A stretch of DNA of 64,000 nucleotides from Pseudomonas sp. UBA4194 (GTDB lineage Bacteria > Pseudomonadota > Gammaproteobacteria > Pseudomonadales > Pseudomonadaceae), in the NCBI RefSeq assembly GCF_002379585.1, contig NZ_DFUE01000086.1, forward strand, positions 1-64,000. Reading direction: 5' to 3'. Positions 8,444 to 25,229 of the stretch are shown here, piece by piece; the stretch's first letter is position 1; each line of letters begins with the position of its first letter. A model generated the notes under the pieces. That model searched no databases. It saw only the letters and a program-made list of their open reading frames with translations, and had not been told where the DNA came from. Made by a program: the position numbers and the translations under genes.

Positions 8444-9457
8444 TCAACCGTCCCGCCGCCCCATCAAATACAACACCCCATCCAACCCCAACACCGAGAT
8501 CGCCTGGCGCGCCGACTGACGCACCAGCGGCTTGGCGCGAAACGCCACGCCCAACCCGGCGATCGCCAACATGGCCAGATCGTTCGCGCCATCGCCCACA
8601 GCCACGGTCTGCTCCAGTGTCACACCTTCCTGGGCCGCCAGCTCCCGCAGCAGGTCGGCCTTGCGCTGGGCGTCGACGATGGGCTCGACGGCCACGCCCG
8701 TGCACTTGCCATCGACCACTTGCAGTTCGTTGGCGAAGACATAGGTGATGCCGAGCTTGGCCTGCACCTGCTTGGCGAAGTAGGTGAAGCCACCGGAAAG
8801 AATGGCCGTTTTCACGCCCATGCGGTTGAGCTCTGCAAACAGGCGTTCAGCGCCCTCGGTGAGGCGCAACTGGGCGCCGATGTCATCCAGCACGGCCACG
8901 TCCAGGCCGTTGAGCAATGCCATGCGCGCGGTGAAGCTGGCACGGAAGTCGATCTCGCCACGCATCGCCTGTTCGGTGATGGTCGCTACACGCTCGCCGA
9001 TACCCGCGGCCTTGGCCAGCTCATCGATGACCTCGGCCTCGATCAGGGTCGAGTCCATGTCGAACACCGCCAGACGCGGCTGACGTCGATGGACCGACTC
9101 CGCCTGGTGCACGATGTCCAGACCCAGTTCCTGGCTGAGGTTCAATACCTGCGCCCGCCATTTCAGCGGTTCCAGCAGGTCACCGGTCAAGGTCAGCTCG
9201 AAACAGGCGTTGGCCCCTTCAGGATTGGACAACCGCTCCACACCGGCCAGCGCCAGGCCGTGCTCGGACAGCAGGGGTAGCACCCGCACGAACGCCTGGG
9301 GATCTACCGCCCGCCCCATCACCGTCAACACGTGAGCCGCCGCGGGATTGCGCTCGCCATCGGCGAAGGCATGGCCCTCGCCCAGCGCGGCGTTCAACGT
9401 TGCAATGAGGCCCGGGCGCTCCTGGGCGGTGATGTTGATCAGGACGATTTCGCGCAA
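8444..9457 (-). CDS. serB: Phosphoserine phosphatase SerB with shortened N-terminal ACT region
   Basis: SerB dephosphorylates phosphoserine, the last step of serine synthesis. The HAD-type catalytic half is intact: DMDSTLIEAEVIDELAKAAG (nucleophile aspartate), ILSGGFTYFAKQV and VAVGDGANDLAML. The N-terminal regulatory half is short. It opens with the usual MREIVLINIT and RPGL, then jumps to HVLTVMGRAV and the second ACT-like stretch. The protein is 337 residues, while Pseudomonas SerB is about 415 in my recollection, so around 70-80 residues of the first ACT domain are absent in frame. No frameshift is seen. It is divergent from the YtjB-like gene, an arrangement also seen in E. coli. Confidence 0.93.
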   Translation of the reverse strand: MREIVLINITAQERPGLIATLNAALGEGHAFADGERNPAAAHVLTVMGRAVDPQAFVRVLPLLSEHGLALAGVERLSNPEGANACFELTLTGDLLEPLKWRAQVLNLSQELGLDIVHQAESVHRRQPRLAVFDMDSTLIEAEVIDELAKAAGIGERVATITEQAMRGEIDFRASFTARMALLNGLDVAVLDDIGAQLRLTEGAERLFAELNRMGVKTAILSGGFTYFAKQVQAKLGITYVFANELQVVDGKCTGVAVEPIVDAQRKADLLRELAAQEGVTLEQTVAVGDGANDLAMLAIAGLGVAFRAKPLVRQSARQAISVLGLDGVLYLMGRRDG

Positions 9458-9590
9458 GACGCAGCCTCTTTCATGAAAAAAATCGCATTCTACCCCGATT
9501 CAGTGACCATCGGGCACAGCCAGCGCTTTGCCGCTTGGAGGGTCGTCGTTATACTGCGCCACAACTTCACGGACAAAAGAGCCGCGCTCA

Positions 9591-11087
9591 GTGAACCGGC
9601 CTACGCCAGTCAAAACCGACAACTTCTTCCTGCTGATCTTCCGGGCTTTGCGCCACCGACGTGTGCCGCTGGCCCTGCGCATCGCCTTCACCAACATCGT
9701 ATTGGTTGCCATCGCCTTGGTGATCTACGCCTGCGTGATGGGCTTGCAGTTCAAGCAGGCCATGCACGAGCAGGCCGACGCGGTGGGGCAGAGCCTGACC
9801 ACGCAGACGGCCACGTCCGCCACCGAGCTGCTGGTGTCCAACGACATCCTCAGCCTCAACGTGCTGCTCAACAACCTGGTGAAGAATCCATTGGTGGCCC
9901 ATGCCGCCATCTTCAGCCCGGACAACCGCATTCTGGCCGAAGCCGGCCAGCGCCCGAAAAGCGGGCTGCTGGGGCAGAGCCAGGGTTTGTACGAAACCAA
10001 GATCAATTTCCAGGACGTGCCTGCCGGGCAATTGCGCATCAGCCTGGACATGAACCAGTTCCAGCAGCCGCTGACCATCAGCCTGCAGAGCATGGCGATC
10101 CTGGGCGGTATTCTGTTGGTGCTGGCCCTGGCCCTGAGCCTGCGCCTGGGGCGCTATATCTCCACGCCCCTGCTGCAACTGCGGGTTTGGCTGCGCAACC
10201 CGGATGAATTCACCCCGGCCACCCAGCGCACCGACGAGATCGGCGACCTGGCCCGCCAGCTGCACGCACAGCTGGCCCCAGAGCCCCGCGAACCGGAGCC
10301 CGAGCCCGAGCCGGAAATGGAGGAAGAGTACGAGCAGGAACAGCCGCCCACCCCGGCCCCCCGCGCGGCCAAGCCAGGCCCCTTCCCTGCCCTGCCGGCC
10401 AAACCGGTGACCCGGCAGATCATGGCCGACGAGGATGAGGAAGACTTCGGCGACGACCCGTTCTCGGACCTGCGCGAAACGTCGACCGCCGTCGCTCGGC
10501 CGCCGGTCGCACCCGTGGTCAAGGTCAAGACGCAAAGCGCCGTGCTGGCCGTGCAACTGGGTGCCCAGGAGCAATTGCGGCGCTTGCCGCGCGCGCGCCT
10601 GACCGAGCTGCTGGAGCGCTATCGCGATTGCCTGGAACAGGCGGCTTCGCTGTATGAAAGTGAAGTGCACACGCTCAACGACGGCAGCACCCTGATGCTG
10701 TTCCACAGCGAAAACAGTGGCGAGGATTACCTCACCAATGCCATTTGCTGTGGCGAGCTGTTGCGCGCCCTGGGTCATGCCTTGCAGGTAGAGGTCGCCG
10801 ACAGCGGGATCACCCTGCAGCTGCAGTTGGGCCTGGTGCTGAGTGACGAGGTGTACGGCCTAAATCCAATCGACCTGCTGCTGACCGAGTCGGCCCAGGA
10901 TGCCCTCGCGCTGTCGCAGCACAGTCGCAACCTGCTGCTGGTGGTGCGCGAGATCAGCGACGACCCGCTGATCCGCCAGCGCGCCCGAATCCGCCCAATC
11001 GCCAGTCCCGAAGGGGCTTGTTGTGTGGAGCGGTTGCTGGAGCCTTATCCGTCGCTGCTGGAACGACAGTTGGCGCGGATCAGCTGA
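9591..11087 (+). CDS. AhpA/YtjB (Smp)-family membrane protein
   Basis: This inner-membrane protein of 498 residues starts at GTG. One membrane segment lies at about 35-57 and another at about 165-185. Between them is a periplasmic sensor-like region (TSATELLVSNDILSLNVLLN), and a HAMP-like segment follows (about 190-235). The cytoplasmic part begins with a glutamate/proline-rich acidic linker (about 240-275) and continues with an LTELLERYRDCLEQAASLYE region resembling cyclase-like folds but with no catalytic motif. The position divergent from serB matches ytjB/smp in E. coli, which supports the family call. The biochemical role is not known. An ATG at 9528 would add 21 residues and lies too close to serB. 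Confidence 0.7.
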   Translation: MNRPTPVKTDNFFLLIFRALRHRRVPLALRIAFTNIVLVAIALVIYACVMGLQFKQAMHEQADAVGQSLTTQTATSATELLVSNDILSLNVLLNNLVKNPLVAHAAIFSPDNRILAEAGQRPKSGLLGQSQGLYETKINFQDVPAGQLRISLDMNQFQQPLTISLQSMAILGGILLVLALALSLRLGRYISTPLLQLRVWLRNPDEFTPATQRTDEIGDLARQLHAQLAPEPREPEPEPEPEMEEEYEQEQPPTPAPRAAKPGPFPALPAKPVTRQIMADEDEEDFGDDPFSDLRETSTAVARPPVAPVVKVKTQSAVLAVQLGAQEQLRRLPRARLTELLERYRDCLEQAASLYESEVHTLNDGSTLMLFHSENSGEDYLTNAICCGELLRALGHALQVEVADSGITLQLQLGLVLSDEVYGLNPIDLLLTESAQDALALSQHSRNLLLVVREISDDPLIRQRARIRPIASPEGACCVERLLEPYPSLLERQLARIS

Positions 11088-11135
11088 GACCGGGGCTGGG
11101 GTGAGGGGAGCCTTCAGCACAAATCCCGAGCCCAC

Positions 11136-11165
11136 AAAAAAGCCCGCTTTCACAGCGGGCTTTTT
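11136..11165. terminator. Bidirectional intrinsic terminator
   Basis: The stem AGCCCGC / GCGGGCT is flanked by a run of A on the left and TTTTT on the right. It lies between two convergent genes, so it can end transcription from both sides. Confidence 0.9.
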
Positions 11166-11177
11166 ACATACTTCAGA

Positions 11178-11885
11178 TCAGAACCTGAACACTTCCAGGT
11201 CCGTGCGAATCGGTGTGGCCATCGGAATTTTTGGCTTTTCCTCTTCCTTGCGCACCTGCGCCGGGGCGGCCTTGCGCGGCTCCTCGGCAATCACCGGCTG
11301 GTTGGCCAATGGCTTGAGCGCCACGCTCAACTGCTCGGCCAGGCGCTGCAACAGGACGCCCTGGGCCTGAACCTGGGCGGCCGTACCACCATCGTGCTTC
11401 TCTTCGAGGTGCACGATACGGTTGTCACGTACCTGACCGCGGCGATCCAGTACCCGCCACTGCGCATCGAGGATGGCCGGCTGAGCGCTGCCTGAATCCA
11501 GACGCGTGATGGACAGCAATACCTGCGCATCCGGCGTGAAGTTCGCCGCCGTCGGTGCCAGCACGACGCGCTGGCTGTCCAGCCGCCAGGCGACCTGACG
11601 CAGCAGCAACTGGTCGATATCAGAGGACAAGCTACCTGCCCAACGGCCATCGGTAGCGGCGGTCAAGCTGCCGTCCTTCTGCCGTTGCAGCAGGGTTTCA
11701 CGTTGCAGGTAATCGGCGACCGACACCGGCCCCAACAGGACCGCCATGCCTTTCGTTTCTTTCGGTTGCCCTGGATTGCCGCTATCGAGCTGGTAAAGGG
11801 CCACTGGCTGATGCACGGCGCACCCTGCCAAACCCAACACGCCACTCAGCAATAACACCACAGGAAGGCGCAAAAAATTCATCAT
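11178..11885 (-). CDS. PqiC-like outer-membrane lipoprotein
   Basis: The protein (235 aa) has a lipoprotein signal with lipobox LAGC at about residue 22. Its body resembles the PqiC/ABC_trans_aux family: VALYQLD, MAVLLGPVSVADYLQRETLL, RWAGSLSSDIDQLLLRQVAWRL. PqiC anchors MCE-type lipid-transport bridges to the outer membrane. No pqiA or pqiB gene is adjacent, so its partner is unknown. The start at 11885 (MMNFLRLPVVLLL) gives a normal signal peptide; the frame is open further upstream without family similarity. The tail is lysine/glutamate/proline rich. Confidence 0.75.
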   Translation of the reverse strand: MMNFLRLPVVLLLSGVLGLAGCAVHQPVALYQLDSGNPGQPKETKGMAVLLGPVSVADYLQRETLLQRQKDGSLTAATDGRWAGSLSSDIDQLLLRQVAWRLDSQRVVLAPTAANFTPDAQVLLSITRLDSGSAQPAILDAQWRVLDRRGQVRDNRIVHLEEKHDGGTAAQVQAQGVLLQRLAEQLSVALKPLANQPVIAEEPRKAAPAQVRKEEEKPKIPMATPIRTDLEVFRF

Positions 11886-12031
11886 TTCATCCAGGCGGGC
11901 ACCACACGGCGCCCGCAGTAGTTCCCAACGAATTCGTTCGGGGCGCGACTCGGTCGGCTCCTCGAAAGGCCCTATCATCCGCGAAAATGCGATTTGACTC
12001 CAGCGCTTGTGCGTCGAACGGCGGCAAAAAA

Positions 12032-12110
12032 CCAAAAGCCGTGGGAACCGTCGCAGGCCGAGCCAGCTGCCACACGACGTCGAAAGCCAGCTCCCACAAG
12101 ACGCTTTTGG
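12032..12110. repeat. Inverted repeat in the parC downstream region
   Basis: CCAAAAGC (12032-12039) and GCTTTTGG (12103-12110) are perfect inverted copies flanking a GTGGGAAC ... CTCCCAC pair. The structure resembles degenerate Pseudomonas intergenic repeats and ends two bases before the parC stop codon. It may act as a terminator-like structure on the minus strand, but it lacks a clear T-run. Nothing else was recognised in the 226-base gap. Confidence 0.4.
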
Positions 12111-12111
12111 G

Positions 12112-17807
<5,696 letters not shown>

Positions 17808-17830
17808 TCAGTCGTTCGTGAAAAAAAAGA

Positions 17831-18439
17831 TCAAAGTTGCGAAAAATCGATGGCCTGGTACCGCTCGGCCTCGACGCCGGCAAAACTCAGCAGCGCCGGC
17901 AGACGCTCGGCGAAGCCCTGGAAACCATGGTCGCCACCGGCCTGGATGCGCAGGGCGCAGGCTCGGTAGAACGCTTCGGCCTGGCGGTAATCCAGGGTTT
18001 CATCACCGGTCTGCAGCCAGACCTGGTAACGCTCGGCATCCACTGGCGCCGGCACTTCCAGCTCGGCAAGCGCCGTCACGTGGTCTTGCGTGAGCTGCCA
18101 CTGCTCACCGGTGTAGTGATTGGTCTGGGTGCCCAGGTATCCGTCGAACAGGCGATGCGGATTGACCACAGGGTTGATCAACAGGGCTTTCAAGCCATGC
18201 CGTTCGGCCAGGTGAGTCGCATAGTAGCCGCCGAGCGAACTTCCCACCAGCAACGGCGCGTCCAGCTCGCCCAGGGCCGCTTCGAGCTGGGCAATGGCCT
18301 GGCGCGGGTGATGATGCAAGGCGGGCACCCGCAGCTGTGCAGCGCAACCGATACGGGCCATCAAGGCGCTCATCTGTGACGCCTTCTGCGAGGCCGGTGA
18401 GCTGTTGAGACCATGAATGTAGAGAATCGAACCTGGCAT
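17831..18439 (-). CDS. yqiA: YqiA-type alpha/beta-hydrolase
   Basis: This is a 202-residue esterase-like protein. It has the oxyanion motif ILYIHGLNSSP, the nucleophile elbow GSSLGGYYA, and a catalytic histidine in GGDHGFQGF. This matches the YqiA/YcfP family, which sits next to parE in enterobacteria as it does here. The natural substrate is not established. The start at 18439 (MPGSILYIHGL) gives the family N-terminus. Confidence 0.88.
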   Translation of the reverse strand: MPGSILYIHGLNSSPASQKASQMSALMARIGCAAQLRVPALHHHPRQAIAQLEAALGELDAPLLVGSSLGGYYATHLAERHGLKALLINPVVNPHRLFDGYLGTQTNHYTGEQWQLTQDHVTALAELEVPAPVDAERYQVWLQTGDETLDYRQAEAFYRACALRIQAGGDHGFQGFAERLPALLSFAGVEAERYQAIDFSQL

Positions 18440-18532
18440 GGAGGGGCCCACGGAACAATGAGAGGGGCGCAGTTTACCCTGTCGGCGCTGGAGGCGGGCC
18501 ATCAGTGTGTGTCAGTTGGGTGGGTGTTGGTC

Positions 18533-18620
18533 CTATCGCGGGTAGAACCCGCTCCCACATAGGCGCGCACGCTCTTGGCACAGTGAGATCACCTGTGGGA
18601 GCGGGTTCTACCCGCGATAG
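18533..18620. repeat. Inverted pair of REP elements
   Basis: Two copies of the palindrome CGCGGGTAGAACCCGCTCCC lie in opposite orientations, at 18537-18560 and 18594-18619, with about 30 bases between. They occupy the gap between cpdA and yqiA. Confidence 0.92.
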
Positions 18621-18638
18621 CGTCGCCGCAGATCCGGA

Positions 18639-19454
18639 TCAGTACCCGGTTGAACTGAAATCCGGCTCGAACTCGAACCCCTGCAACCGCGACACACCGG
18701 TTTCGATGTGCCCGTCGGGCATCAACCGCAACCAGCGATACCCCGGCGCCAGCGTATCCAGGGCGAAGTCCTCGCTGCGCGGCTTGAACTGAATGCAGGT
18801 AGACGGCGAAGCCAATAGCCGCAGGCCATTGAGCTCCTGGTCTATTTCCTGGTGGATATGCCCCCACAGCAATGCCCGCGCCTGGGGAAAGCGCTCCAGC
18901 ACCTCGAACAGCGCGTGGGGATTGCGCAGACCGATGTCTTTCATCCACTGGCAGTCGATCGGCACCGGGTGGTGATGCAGGCAGATCAGGTGATGCTTTT
19001 CCGGCGCCTCGCTGAGCGCCTGGGCCAGCAGCTGCAACTGGTCATCGGCCAGGTATCCGGGTACCGAGCCGGGCACTGCGGAGTTGAGCAACGTGACTCG
19101 CCAGTTGCCGATGTCCACCACAGGCTCGAGCAACTCGGTGCCCCTGGCGGCCGCTTCCATGCCATGAGGCTCGTCGTGATTGCCGGCGAACCAGCGTGCC
19201 GGTGCCGGGATGGCCGCGGTCATCTGCTTGAAGACCTCGTAGGATTCCAGCGTACCGTCCTGAGAGAGATCGCCGCTGGCGATCATCAGGTCAATGCGCG
19301 GCTGCTCGGCCAGCACCTGTTCAACCACTCGCGCGAAGCTTGCACGTGTATTCATGCCCAGCAGCGTCGTGCCGGCGTCTGCGAACAGGTGGCTGTCCGA
19401 CAGTTGCACCAGCAACACCGGGGAATCGGCAGGTAGGGAAGATACGCTCGGCAA
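18639..19454 (-). CDS. cpdA: 3',5'-cyclic-AMP phosphodiesterase CpdA
   Basis: CpdA hydrolyses cAMP in the cytoplasm and so tunes Crp/Vfr signalling. The 271-residue protein has the metallophosphoesterase motifs QLSDSHLF, ASGDLSQDG, AGNHDEPHG, LHHHPVPID and WGHIHQEID, which supply the two-metal centre. It lies between the yqiB-like gene and yqiA, the same order as in E. coli. Confidence 0.95.
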   Translation of the reverse strand: MPSVSSLPADSPVLLVQLSDSHLFADAGTTLLGMNTRASFARVVEQVLAEQPRIDLMIASGDLSQDGTLESYEVFKQMTAAIPAPARWFAGNHDEPHGMEAAARGTELLEPVVDIGNWRVTLLNSAVPGSVPGYLADDQLQLLAQALSEAPEKHHLICLHHHPVPIDCQWMKDIGLRNPHALFEVLERFPQARALLWGHIHQEIDQELNGLRLLASPSTCIQFKPRSEDFALDTLAPGYRWLRLMPDGHIETGVSRLQGFEFEPDFSSTGY

Positions 19455-19541
19455 GGCCGTCTCCTGGCAGGGGGATCGCTTGGATTATGGTGGGGAAGCG
19501 ACAATCGGGCAATCACCCTGGCAGCGCAGGTACAACCCGGC

Positions 19542-19988
19542 CTAGCGGACCGCCTCGTACTCATGTCCGCAAGCCAGGCAGTGGCTCAGCCATTCACCGA
19601 GAAACAAGTTGAGCTGAGCCTTTTCGTCAGGCTGGTGCATCGACTCGTTGGGGTAGGGATACACGCTGCGAAACCGACGTGCATGTTCGGCACTGATGAC
19701 CTCGGCCATGCGCGCATCGTGATACACCTGCACTTCCATCTGCGGCACCGGCAGCCAGGGCAGGCTGTGTTCCTGACGTACACGCAGAGTGGTGGTATAG
19801 GGGCACGCCAGCAGCACCTCGAGGGTGAGCACACCGAGCATCTGGTCGGCCTGGGTCATGGCGATGCGGCGCGACAGCTGCTGCTCGCGCATGTCCGGCA
19901 GCAGGCGCATCAGGCGGGCATAGTTGGCCTCGCAGGCCGCCTGCAGCCCGACAAGATCGACACGGTAGCGCTCGCGCAACAGGTTCAC
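19542..19988 (-). CDS. DUF1249 (YqiB-family) protein
   Basis: This is a small soluble protein of 148 residues starting at GTG, whose GTGA overlaps the nudF stop codon. The sequence YRVDLVGLQAACEANYARLM and the basic-aromatic core VRQEHSLPWLPVPQMEVQVYHDA fit DUF1249. The gene is always near cpdA and nudF in gamma-proteobacteria, but its function is unknown. Confidence 0.82.
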   Translation of the reverse strand: MNLLRERYRVDLVGLQAACEANYARLMRLLPDMREQQLSRRIAMTQADQMLGVLTLEVLLACPYTTTLRVRQEHSLPWLPVPQMEVQVYHDARMAEVISAEHARRFRSVYPYPNESMHQPDEKAQLNLFLGEWLSHCLACGHEYEAVR

Positions 19989-20602
19989 GACCACAGCCCC
20001 CTGACTTCGTCGCGGTTCAGTGCCAGCCACTGGATGGCAATGATCGCCGCCGCGTTGATGATTCTGCCGTCGCGCACGGCTTGCAGAGCGTCGTCGAACG
20101 CCCAGACCTTCACGCGAATGTCTTCACCTTCCTCTTCCAGCCCGTGCAGACCGCCCGCCCCTTCGCTGGAGCAACGGCCCAGATACAGATGGACGTATTC
20201 GTCACTGCCACCCGGCGAGGGAAAGTACTTGGTGATCGGCCACAGGGCCTGCACGTCCAGGCCCGCTTCCTCCACCGCTTCGCGTCGCGCCACTTCCTCG
20301 GGCGCTTCGTCCTTGTCGATCAGGCCGGCGACCATTTCGATCAGCCAGGGGTTGTCGACCTTGCCGATGGCACCGACCCGAAACTGTTCGATCAGGATCA
20401 GTTCGTCGCGCTTGGCATCGTAGGGCAGCATGCACACGGCATCGTGGCGCACGAACAGTTCGCGGCTGATTTCCTTGCTCATGCCGCCATTGAACAGCTC
20501 ATGACGCAGGAACAGCTTGTCCAGTTTGTAGAAGCCCTTGAAGCAAGGCTCGCGCTTGACGATCTCGACCGCCGTGGGCACCGAATGGGATGCATCTGCC
20601 AT
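19985..20602 (-). CDS. nudF: ADP-ribose pyrophosphatase (Nudix)
   Basis: NudF splits ADP-ribose to AMP and ribose 5-phosphate. The 205-residue protein has a full Nudix box GLIDKDEAPEEVARREAVEE ending in AGLDV, and the upstream LILIEQFRVGA typical of the ADP-ribose subfamily. It heads the minus-strand run nudF, yqiB-like, cpdA, yqiA, parE. Confidence 0.93.
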   Translation of the reverse strand: MADASHSVPTAVEIVKREPCFKGFYKLDKLFLRHELFNGGMSKEISRELFVRHDAVCMLPYDAKRDELILIEQFRVGAIGKVDNPWLIEMVAGLIDKDEAPEEVARREAVEEAGLDVQALWPITKYFPSPGGSDEYVHLYLGRCSSEGAGGLHGLEEEGEDIRVKVWAFDDALQAVRDGRIINAAAIIAIQWLALNRDEVRGLWS

Positions 20603-20800
20603 GGAAAACCTCGTACTCGTGCGTGCAGCGTCGGGCCATCCTAACTGCGATCAAGCCGCTTTGCAGCCCCTTTGACGATAACCTTCAAGCCTCAGGATAG
20701 GCGGTTGGCGGCCCAGGCATTAAGATTATCGGCCGTGGCGAACTGAAGGCCTGACCGACAGTCCAACCACGACAATTCCGTCTCCTAGCCAAGGACCACC

Positions 20801-21547
20801 ATGTCGTTTTTGAAGCTCACCTCCATGGCCTGCCTCGCTTTGACCCTGGGCGCCTGTTCGAGCCTGTTCCAGCCCAACTACCGTGCGCCTCTGAAAGCCG
20901 AGCGCGACGCGTTCGAACACCTCAAGCCTGGCTGCTCGGCGCAGGATTGCCCGCTGGTGAACATCGACGTGGTGCGCTTTCCCGACGAGCCTGGCCTGGA
21001 CGCCGCCATCGACCAGCGCCTGCGCAAGATGACCATGAACACCCCGGACGCCCAGCTGCCCAGTACCCTGAAGGCTTACGAGGAACAGTTCCTGCGCAGC
21101 GCACAGCCTGGCTACAGCAGCTATCTGCAAGCCAAGGTACGCGAGCAGCATGACGGTATCGTGGTGATCGAGGTGTCGAGCTACCTGTCCACCGGTGGCG
21201 CCCACGGCATGCCGGGACGTGGCTTCATCAACTGGTCGCGCCGCGAACATCGCGAGCTGACCTTGCAGGACATGCTGGTGCCAGGTCAGGAACGTGCCTT
21301 CTGGCAAGCGGCCGAGGAAGCCCATCGCGGCTGGCTGGTGGGCGCCAAGCTGGACAAGGATGCCGAGTTCATTCGCCAGTGGCCGTTCCAGCAAACCCCG
21401 AACATTGCCCTGACCTATGGCGCCGTGGTCCTGAAGTACGACGTGTACTCCATCGCCCCGTACGCCATGGGTCACCCGGAATTGAGGATCGCCTATCCGC
21501 GCCTCAACGGCGTGATCAAGCCTGAGCTGTTTCCGGGCCGCGGCTGA
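20801..21547 (+). CDS. RsiV/DUF3298-type lipoprotein
   Basis: This 248-residue protein has a lipoprotein signal with LGAC at residues 16-19. The body has the DUF4163/DUF3298 layout: SSYLSTGGAHGMPGRGFINW, LTLQDMLVPG, then a C-terminal VVLKYDVYSIAPYAMGHPEL. That pattern (GGAHG ... YxIAPYAxG) is the signature of RsiV-like periplasmic proteins. The role is unknown. A ribosome binding site AAGGA lies eight bases before the ATG. Its 3' end overlaps that of the convergent permease gene by 32 bases. Confidence 0.8.
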   Translation: MSFLKLTSMACLALTLGACSSLFQPNYRAPLKAERDAFEHLKPGCSAQDCPLVNIDVVRFPDEPGLDAAIDQRLRKMTMNTPDAQLPSTLKAYEEQFLRSAQPGYSSYLQAKVREQHDGIVVIEVSSYLSTGGAHGMPGRGFINWSRREHRELTLQDMLVPGQERAFWQAAEEAHRGWLVGAKLDKDAEFIRQWPFQQTPNIALTYGAVVLKYDVYSIAPYAMGHPELRIAYPRLNGVIKPELFPGRG

Positions 21548-22805
21548 TCGCCCGGCCGAGCAGGTACTGCAACAGCCCAGCCAGCAGCAATGCTGGCAGG
21601 GTCGCGCCCACCTCGGGGTAGAGGTTGGCCAGCAGGTGATAGGTTGACAGGCCGCCCAGCCATGCCAGCAACGCGGTCCAGCGCAGCGCCGAATGGGCTG
21701 CCGGAACCGCACGCTTGCGCAGGATGAAGTGGTCCACCAGCACCACGCCGAACAGTGGCGCGAACACTGAGCCGATCAGCAACAGGAAGTTCTGGTACTG
21801 CGCCAGCGGTGCGAAGCACGCGATCAAGGTGCACAGCACGCCGATTGCCAGGGCCAGGTGCTCGACCTTCAGACCTGACAGCAGGCTGGTGGAGACCGCA
21901 GCCGAGTGGATGTCTGCGAAGGCGTTTTCGGACTCGTCCAGCAGGATCAGCAGCAGCGGTATACCCAGGCCCGCGCCGGCCAGTGCCAACAGCAGCGCAT
22001 TGACTTCGCCGCTCGGGGCGAAGGCCAGGGTGTAGGCCACGCCCAGGCTCATCAGCCAGAAATTGCCGATGAAGAAGCCCACCGCCGTGCCGCCGAATAC
22101 GCTGCGCGCCCGCTTGCCGAAGCGCGAGTAGTCGGCGATCAGTGGCAGCCAGGACAGCGGCATGGCGATGGCGATGTCGAAGCCCACGGCCAAGGGCATG
22201 GAGCCGTCACCGGCGGTGTTCCACAACGCAACCAGATCGGCCTTGGCAAACAGGTTCCAGGTCAGCCACAGGCAGGCGCCCAGCAGCAGCCAGATCCCCC
22301 ATTTGCGCAAGACCTTGCGCACGAAGGTCAGCGGGCCGGTCACCGCCAGCAGCGTGGCAAGGCCGCCGAACAGCACGGTCCAGAGCAGTGGGCTGGTCCA
22401 CAGGCTACCGTCGCCGAAGGCCCGTGCGCCCAGCAGACTGGCGGCGTCGCGCATGACGATGATTTCGAACGAGCCCCAGCCGATCAGTTGCAGCAGGTTG
22501 AGCAGCGCTGGCGCACTGGCGCCGCCGCGGCCCAGGGTCAGGCGCAGGGCAGCCATGGCGGACAGGCCGGTGTCGCTGCCGATGACGGCTACCGAGGCCA
22601 GCAGCAAGACGCCGACCAGGGTGCCGCAGGCAATGGCCGCCAACGCGCCGGACAGGCCCAGACCGGGGGCCAGCAAGGCGCCGGTCTGCAGCACCATGAG
22701 GCCGACGCCCAGGGAGAACCACAACGAGAACAGATCACGGCCGCCCAGTACGCGCTGGGCGGTGGGGACCGCTAGATCGGGGGAGTAGCTGTTGGGGGTG
22801 GTCAA
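21516..22805 (-). CDS. NCS1-family permease, likely HMP/cytosine type (CytX-like)
   Basis: This polytopic inner-membrane protein of about 429 residues has some twelve hydrophobic segments and the NCS1 pattern (LFSLWFSLGVGLMVLQTGAL, ADYSRFGKRARSVFGG, LVDHFILRKR). Its position beside thiC suggests a role in uptake of the thiamine precursor HMP; that is inference. The TTG at 22805 is chosen as start because the next upstream ATG (22862) falls inside a palindromic intergenic repeat. Confidence 0.78.
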   Translation of the reverse strand: MTTPNSYSPDLAVPTAQRVLGGRDLFSLWFSLGVGLMVLQTGALLAPGLGLSGALAAIACGTLVGVLLLASVAVIGSDTGLSAMAALRLTLGRGGASAPALLNLLQLIGWGSFEIIVMRDAASLLGARAFGDGSLWTSPLLWTVLFGGLATLLAVTGPLTFVRKVLRKWGIWLLLGACLWLTWNLFAKADLVALWNTAGDGSMPLAVGFDIAIAMPLSWLPLIADYSRFGKRARSVFGGTAVGFFIGNFWLMSLGVAYTLAFAPSGEVNALLLALAGAGLGIPLLLILLDESENAFADIHSAAVSTSLLSGLKVEHLALAIGVLCTLIACFAPLAQYQNFLLLIGSVFAPLFGVVLVDHFILRKRAVPAAHSALRWTALLAWLGGLSTYHLLANLYPEVGATLPALLLAGLLQYLLGRAISRGPETAQA

Positions 22806-22850
22806 TTTGGGGATGCTCGGGTGGGTGGTTGGGTTTGGGGTGGTGGTGAA

Positions 22851-22916
22851 GGGTCCCCTCACCCCAGCCCTCTCCCTGAGGGAGAGGGGGCTAAAAGCCG
22901 TTGGGGAGAGGGGACC
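22851..22916. repeat. Palindromic intergenic repeat (CCCTCTCCCTGAGGGAGAGG type)
   Basis: GGTCCCCTCACCCCAGCCC is followed by the palindrome CCTCTCCCTGAGGGAGAGG. Related copies lie at 26701, 28092 (IS-interrupted) and 50553. It fills the gap between thiC and the permease gene. Confidence 0.85.
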
Positions 22917-22924
22917 AGACGCCG

Positions 22925-25082
<2,158 letters not shown>

Positions 25083-25229
25083 CGTGCACAGCATAGACGC
25101 CCTGGGCAGGGAACGCCAAGCCCCGCGTGCATGTCTGGATAATTGGCCGGTCTGCCCGATTGTTGCCAGACCCGCCGCGATCTACACTCGCCCTGCCCCA
25201 GACACTCTTTTCAGACCAAGGATTGCCCC

